6,357 nt of DNA from Clostridia bacterium (GTDB taxonomy: Bacteria; Bacillota_A; Clostridia; Oscillospirales; CAG-272). Below are positions 4,103 through 6,357 of this stretch, one piece after another. The translations under genes were made by a program, and so were the position numbers. The notes under the pieces were generated by a model. The model had not been told where the DNA came from. It saw only the letters and a program-made list of their open reading frames with translations, and ran no database searches. Every line of letters starts with the position of its first letter. Position 1 is the stretch's first letter. The stretch lies in NCBI GenBank assembly GCA_017632155.1, contig JAGBRZ010000163.1:1-6357 (forward strand), read 5' to 3'.

Positions 4103-4131
4103 TGGCTGTATCCGAACTCTTGTGGTATGAT
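4103..4131 (+). promoter_or_regulatory. Promoter with extended -10 for the recombinase gene
   Basis: TATGAT (4126-4131, 5 of 6) is preceded by TGG (4123-4125), giving an extended -10 (TGnTATGAT). The -35 at 17 bp (TGGCTG, 4103-4108) is weak, as is common with an extended -10. The leader would be about 57 nt. Confidence 0.6.
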
Positions 4132-4161
4132 ATGTCTTGCCGAAAGGCAGACAACAAAACA

Positions 4162-4178
4162 GCAAGGAAAACCCTTGC
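4162..4178 (+). repeat. Hairpin in the recombinase leader, next to the ribosome site
   Basis: GCAAGG (4162-4167) and CCTTGC (4173-4178) form a 6-bp stem with a 5-base loop, 4 bp before the AAGGAAGGA ribosome site. A second small stem-loop with a GAAA tetraloop (GTCT-GCC / GGC-AGAC, 4134-4152) lies just upstream around the expected transcription start. These may tune recombinase translation. Confidence 0.4.
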
Positions 4179-4194
4179 GGAAAGGAAGGAATAA

Positions 4195-5751
4195 ATGCAC
4201 ATTACGGACATCACCCCAACCCTGCAGAAAAAGACAGAAAAAATCCGTCTCGCCCCTTATTGCCGAGTATCAAGCGATTCCGCAGATCAGTTGCATTCCT
4301 TTGCCGCGCAGATCAGATACTACAGCGAGTATGCAAAGCGACACCCCGAATACGAGCTTGTAGATATTTATGCGGATGAAGGAATCACAGGCACGGACAT
4401 GAGCCGTCGAGATGATCTCCACAGACTTCTGCGGGATTGTAAGCTCGGCAAGGTCGACCGCATCATCTGCAAGACAGTTGCCCGCTTTACGAGAAACACG
4501 GAAGAACTCCTCACTACGCTCCGAATGCTGAAAGAGATCGGAGTCTCGGTGTACTTCGAGGAACAAGGCATCGACACCGACAAAATGAATATGGAAATGA
4601 TCGTTACATTCCCCGGTATGGCTGCACAGCAAGAAAGTGAAGCTATATCGGGGAATGTTCGTTGGAGCATCCAAAAGCGGATGCAGACGGGCGAATACGC
4701 TGGAACGTATCCTGCATACGGATATCGGATGAAAGACGGAAAGCTCGAGGTCAACGAAGAAGAAGCCGAGGTAGTACGGAGAATATTTACATTATACCTT
4801 AAAGGCTACGGTGTACAAGCTATCGCAACCATTCTCAATGAGGATGGCGTACCGAGAAGAACAAGACAGATCAAGTGGTATAGCAGAACAGTGAGATACA
4901 TCCTTGCCAACGAAAAGTACGTAGGCGACGCGCTTTTACAAAAGAAATACCGTTCTGAAACCCCGCAACACAAGACAAAACGTAACAAAGGCGAAAAGCA
5001 ACAGTATTATGTGGAGAACAGCAACCCGCCCATCGTCAGCCGAGAGGTGTTCGCCGCCGTCACAGAACTACTTAAATCCAAGGGAACATTCGAACGACAG
5101 CGAAAGAGTTTTCCGCTGACAGGCACAATGGTCTGTCCCGAATGCGGAAAGAAATTCCGCCGACAGATCACCGAAGGCAGGACTTATTGGATATGCAATG
5201 GACGGACATCGGGAGATAGTAACTGTCAGAGCCGACGAGTCCGAGAGGACATGGTCTACGATGCATTTATGAGCATGGCAGACAAGCTTGCAGATAACCG
5301 CAAATACCTCCTCGGAACGCTGATCGAACAGATCGAGCTTCTGCAGAACAAGACGAGCAAGAGCCAAGAGCGAATCCGAGAGATCGACAAAGAGCTTGCC
5401 GATCTCGGCGCGAGAAACCTCGTCATCGCAAGACTCCATACAAGCGGAGTGCTAAATACAACCGACTACTCCACACAGACTGCGGAGATCGGCAACAAGA
5501 TCACAGAGCTACGCATAGAACGGCGAAAGAAGCTCTCCGAGGACGAGGATGACGAGATGCTCGACGATCTCCGAAGCCTTGACGAGATTATGAGCGAGTA
5601 CATCCCCACAAGCACATTCAACGAAGACCTCTTCGGTCAGATCGTTGAGAGCATCACGGTGGACGATAGCACACAGATCACCTTCAAGCTCATCGGAGGG
5701 ATCGAGCTGACCGAGCCAATCAACGAGAAAGGACGGTGTAAGACCGCATGA
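4195..5751 (+). CDS. Large serine recombinase (site-specific integrase/excisionase)
   Basis: A 518-aa protein with the full large-serine-recombinase layout. The catalytic resolvase domain spans about residues 16-155: YCRVSSDS gives Arg24 and the nucleophile Ser26, and KTVARFTRNT gives Arg97 and Arg100, the equivalents of resolvase Arg68/Arg71. The linking helix AAQQESEAISGNVRWS follows. The recombinase domain (about 165-290) contains AYGYRMKDGKLEVNEEEAEV and a YLKGYGVQAIATILNEDGV segment. The zinc ribbon uses Cys314, Cys317, Cys334 and Cys344. A charged coiled-coil-like region (about 355-460) and a C-terminal tail come last. Such enzymes insert or excise circular elements at att sites through a Ser-DNA intermediate. 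ATG 4195 is set by AAGGAAGGA (4182-4190) and lies behind an extended -10 promoter. The stop overlaps the next gene by ATGA. No key catalytic residue appears to be missing. No att site was identified here. Confidence 0.93.
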   Translation: MHITDITPTLQKKTEKIRLAPYCRVSSDSADQLHSFAAQIRYYSEYAKRHPEYELVDIYADEGITGTDMSRRDDLHRLLRDCKLGKVDRIICKTVARFTRNTEELLTTLRMLKEIGVSVYFEEQGIDTDKMNMEMIVTFPGMAAQQESEAISGNVRWSIQKRMQTGEYAGTYPAYGYRMKDGKLEVNEEEAEVVRRIFTLYLKGYGVQAIATILNEDGVPRRTRQIKWYSRTVRYILANEKYVGDALLQKKYRSETPQHKTKRNKGEKQQYYVENSNPPIVSREVFAAVTELLKSKGTFERQRKSFPLTGTMVCPECGKKFRRQITEGRTYWICNGRTSGDSNCQSRRVREDMVYDAFMSMADKLADNRKYLLGTLIEQIELLQNKTSKSQERIREIDKELADLGARNLVIARLHTSGVLNTTDYSTQTAEIGNKITELRIERRKKLSEDEDDEMLDDLRSLDEIMSEYIPTSTFNEDLFGQIVESITVDDSTQITFKLIGGIELTEPINEKGRCKTA

Positions 5752-6357
5752 AGAACAGAACCCTCCCATACGGCTACTGCTGCGTGGACGGCATCATCAC
5801 CGCCCACAGCGAAGAATCAGCGATCGTGAGCGATATCTGCACGGCATACCTCGCAGGCAAATCGCTACTGACCATAGCAGAGCTACTCAACGAAAGACAG
5901 ATTGAATATATGCCCGGTGTCCTCGGTTGGAACAAGGCACGGCTCAAGAGAATCCTCGAAGATGAACGCTACCTCGGAAAAGCACCGTATCAGCGGATCA
6001 TATCCCAAGAAGCCTATGAAGCCATCCAAACCGTTAAGAACGCACGGAACACACAGAAAGAAACAGATAGGCAGTCAGACATCTACCAACTGACCGTCCC
6101 CGTGCTGTGTCCTATCTGCCAAAGCAAAATGAAACGCATCTACGCAAGCAAACGTAAATGCAGGACAAGATGGGTGTGCGACAGTCAGGAATGCAGACTC
6201 TCCCTCGACAAAGAGGACGGCGAACTGCTCGATGACATCACCGAACTTGTCAACCGCCTCATCTCTAATCCCCACACCATACGGATGCAGACACCGCAGG
6301 CGGCCGAGCCGAGCATGGAGCTTCGCATCCTCAACAACGAGATTGCACGAATGCTCG
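5748..6357 (+). CDS. Recombinase-family protein lacking the catalytic domain, 3'-truncated by the window
   Basis: The frame opens at ATG 5748, overlapping the upstream stop (ATGA), and is open to the right edge with 203 complete codons visible. It begins directly with RTLPYGYCCVDGIITAHSEE, which aligns with the start of the recombinase domain of its neighbour (its residues about 173-190). Typical features follow: AYLAGKSLLTIAELLNERQI, a WNKARLKRILEDERYLG segment, a zinc ribbon with Cys121/Cys124 (CPIC) and Cys144/Cys149, and the start of a helical region. The resolvase domain with the active-site serine is absent, and no upstream remnant of one exists, because the preceding codons belong to the other gene. 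So it was not cut by a frameshift. Such catalytic-domain-less recombinases are known in tandem recombinase clusters of clostridial elements and may act as DNA-binding partners. It has only a weak ribosome site (AAAGGA at 5728), so translational coupling is likely. Confidence 0.85.
   Translation, partial: MKNRTLPYGYCCVDGIITAHSEESAIVSDICTAYLAGKSLLTIAELLNERQIEYMPGVLGWNKARLKRILEDERYLGKAPYQRIISQEAYEAIQTVKNARNTQKETDRQSDIYQLTVPVLCPICQSKMKRIYASKRKCRTRWVCDSQECRLSLDKEDGELLDDITELVNRLISNPHTIRMQTPQAAEPSMELRILNNEIARML

Overview
The window looks like an accessory segment of a Bacillota genome, most likely a gut Clostridia (Oscillospiraceae/Lachnospiraceae type). The reasons are strong AGGAGG-type ribosome sites, U-tract terminators, and gene families typical of integrative elements in that group: a BspA-like leucine-rich-repeat protein, a Cys-rich KTR protein, an XRE regulator, a short element-type sigma factor, MazF, a small SHOCT-like protein and large serine recombinases. 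No database search was run, so family names rest on motif recognition.

Left part (1-2534), visibly AT-rich: the 3' end of a leucine-rich-repeat surface protein (1-551); an orphan OmpR/PhoB-type response regulator with a degenerate phosphorylation pocket (711-1409), whose stop codon lies inside its own terminator; a row of 11-bp direct repeats ending 10 bp before a TATAAT box (1440-1500); a 57-aa four-cysteine KTR protein (1575-1748); a strong terminator; a convergent XRE regulator on the minus strand (1808-2158); and a 376-bp intergenic region with three near-identical palindromes (consensus TGTATTGCAATACA), a possible 27-aa ORF, and an RNA hairpin that covers the Shine-Dalgarno site of the next gene.

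Right part (2535-6357), richer in GC: a sigma-70-like factor (2535-3044) with its terminator; about 410 bp without a convincing protein gene that folds into many nested helices and ends in a perfect intrinsic terminator (about 3125-3536, candidate structured RNA); a MazF/PemK toxin with intact catalytic residues but no MazE (3558-3929); an overlapping 50-aa SHOCT-like ORF (3926-4078); a full-length serine recombinase with its own promoter (4195-5751); and, overlapping it by ATGA, a second recombinase-family protein that lacks the catalytic domain and runs off the end (5748 onward).

Working view: this is the regulatory and recombination end of an integrative element. The recombinases would move it, the sigma factor and XRE protein would set its expression, and MazF may serve maintenance or stress control. 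Most notable are the unassigned RNA between the sigma factor and the antitoxin-less MazF, the sequestered ribosome site of the sigma gene, and two inferred operator sets (11-bp repeats for the response regulator, 14-bp palindromes for the XRE protein). These functional links are inference.
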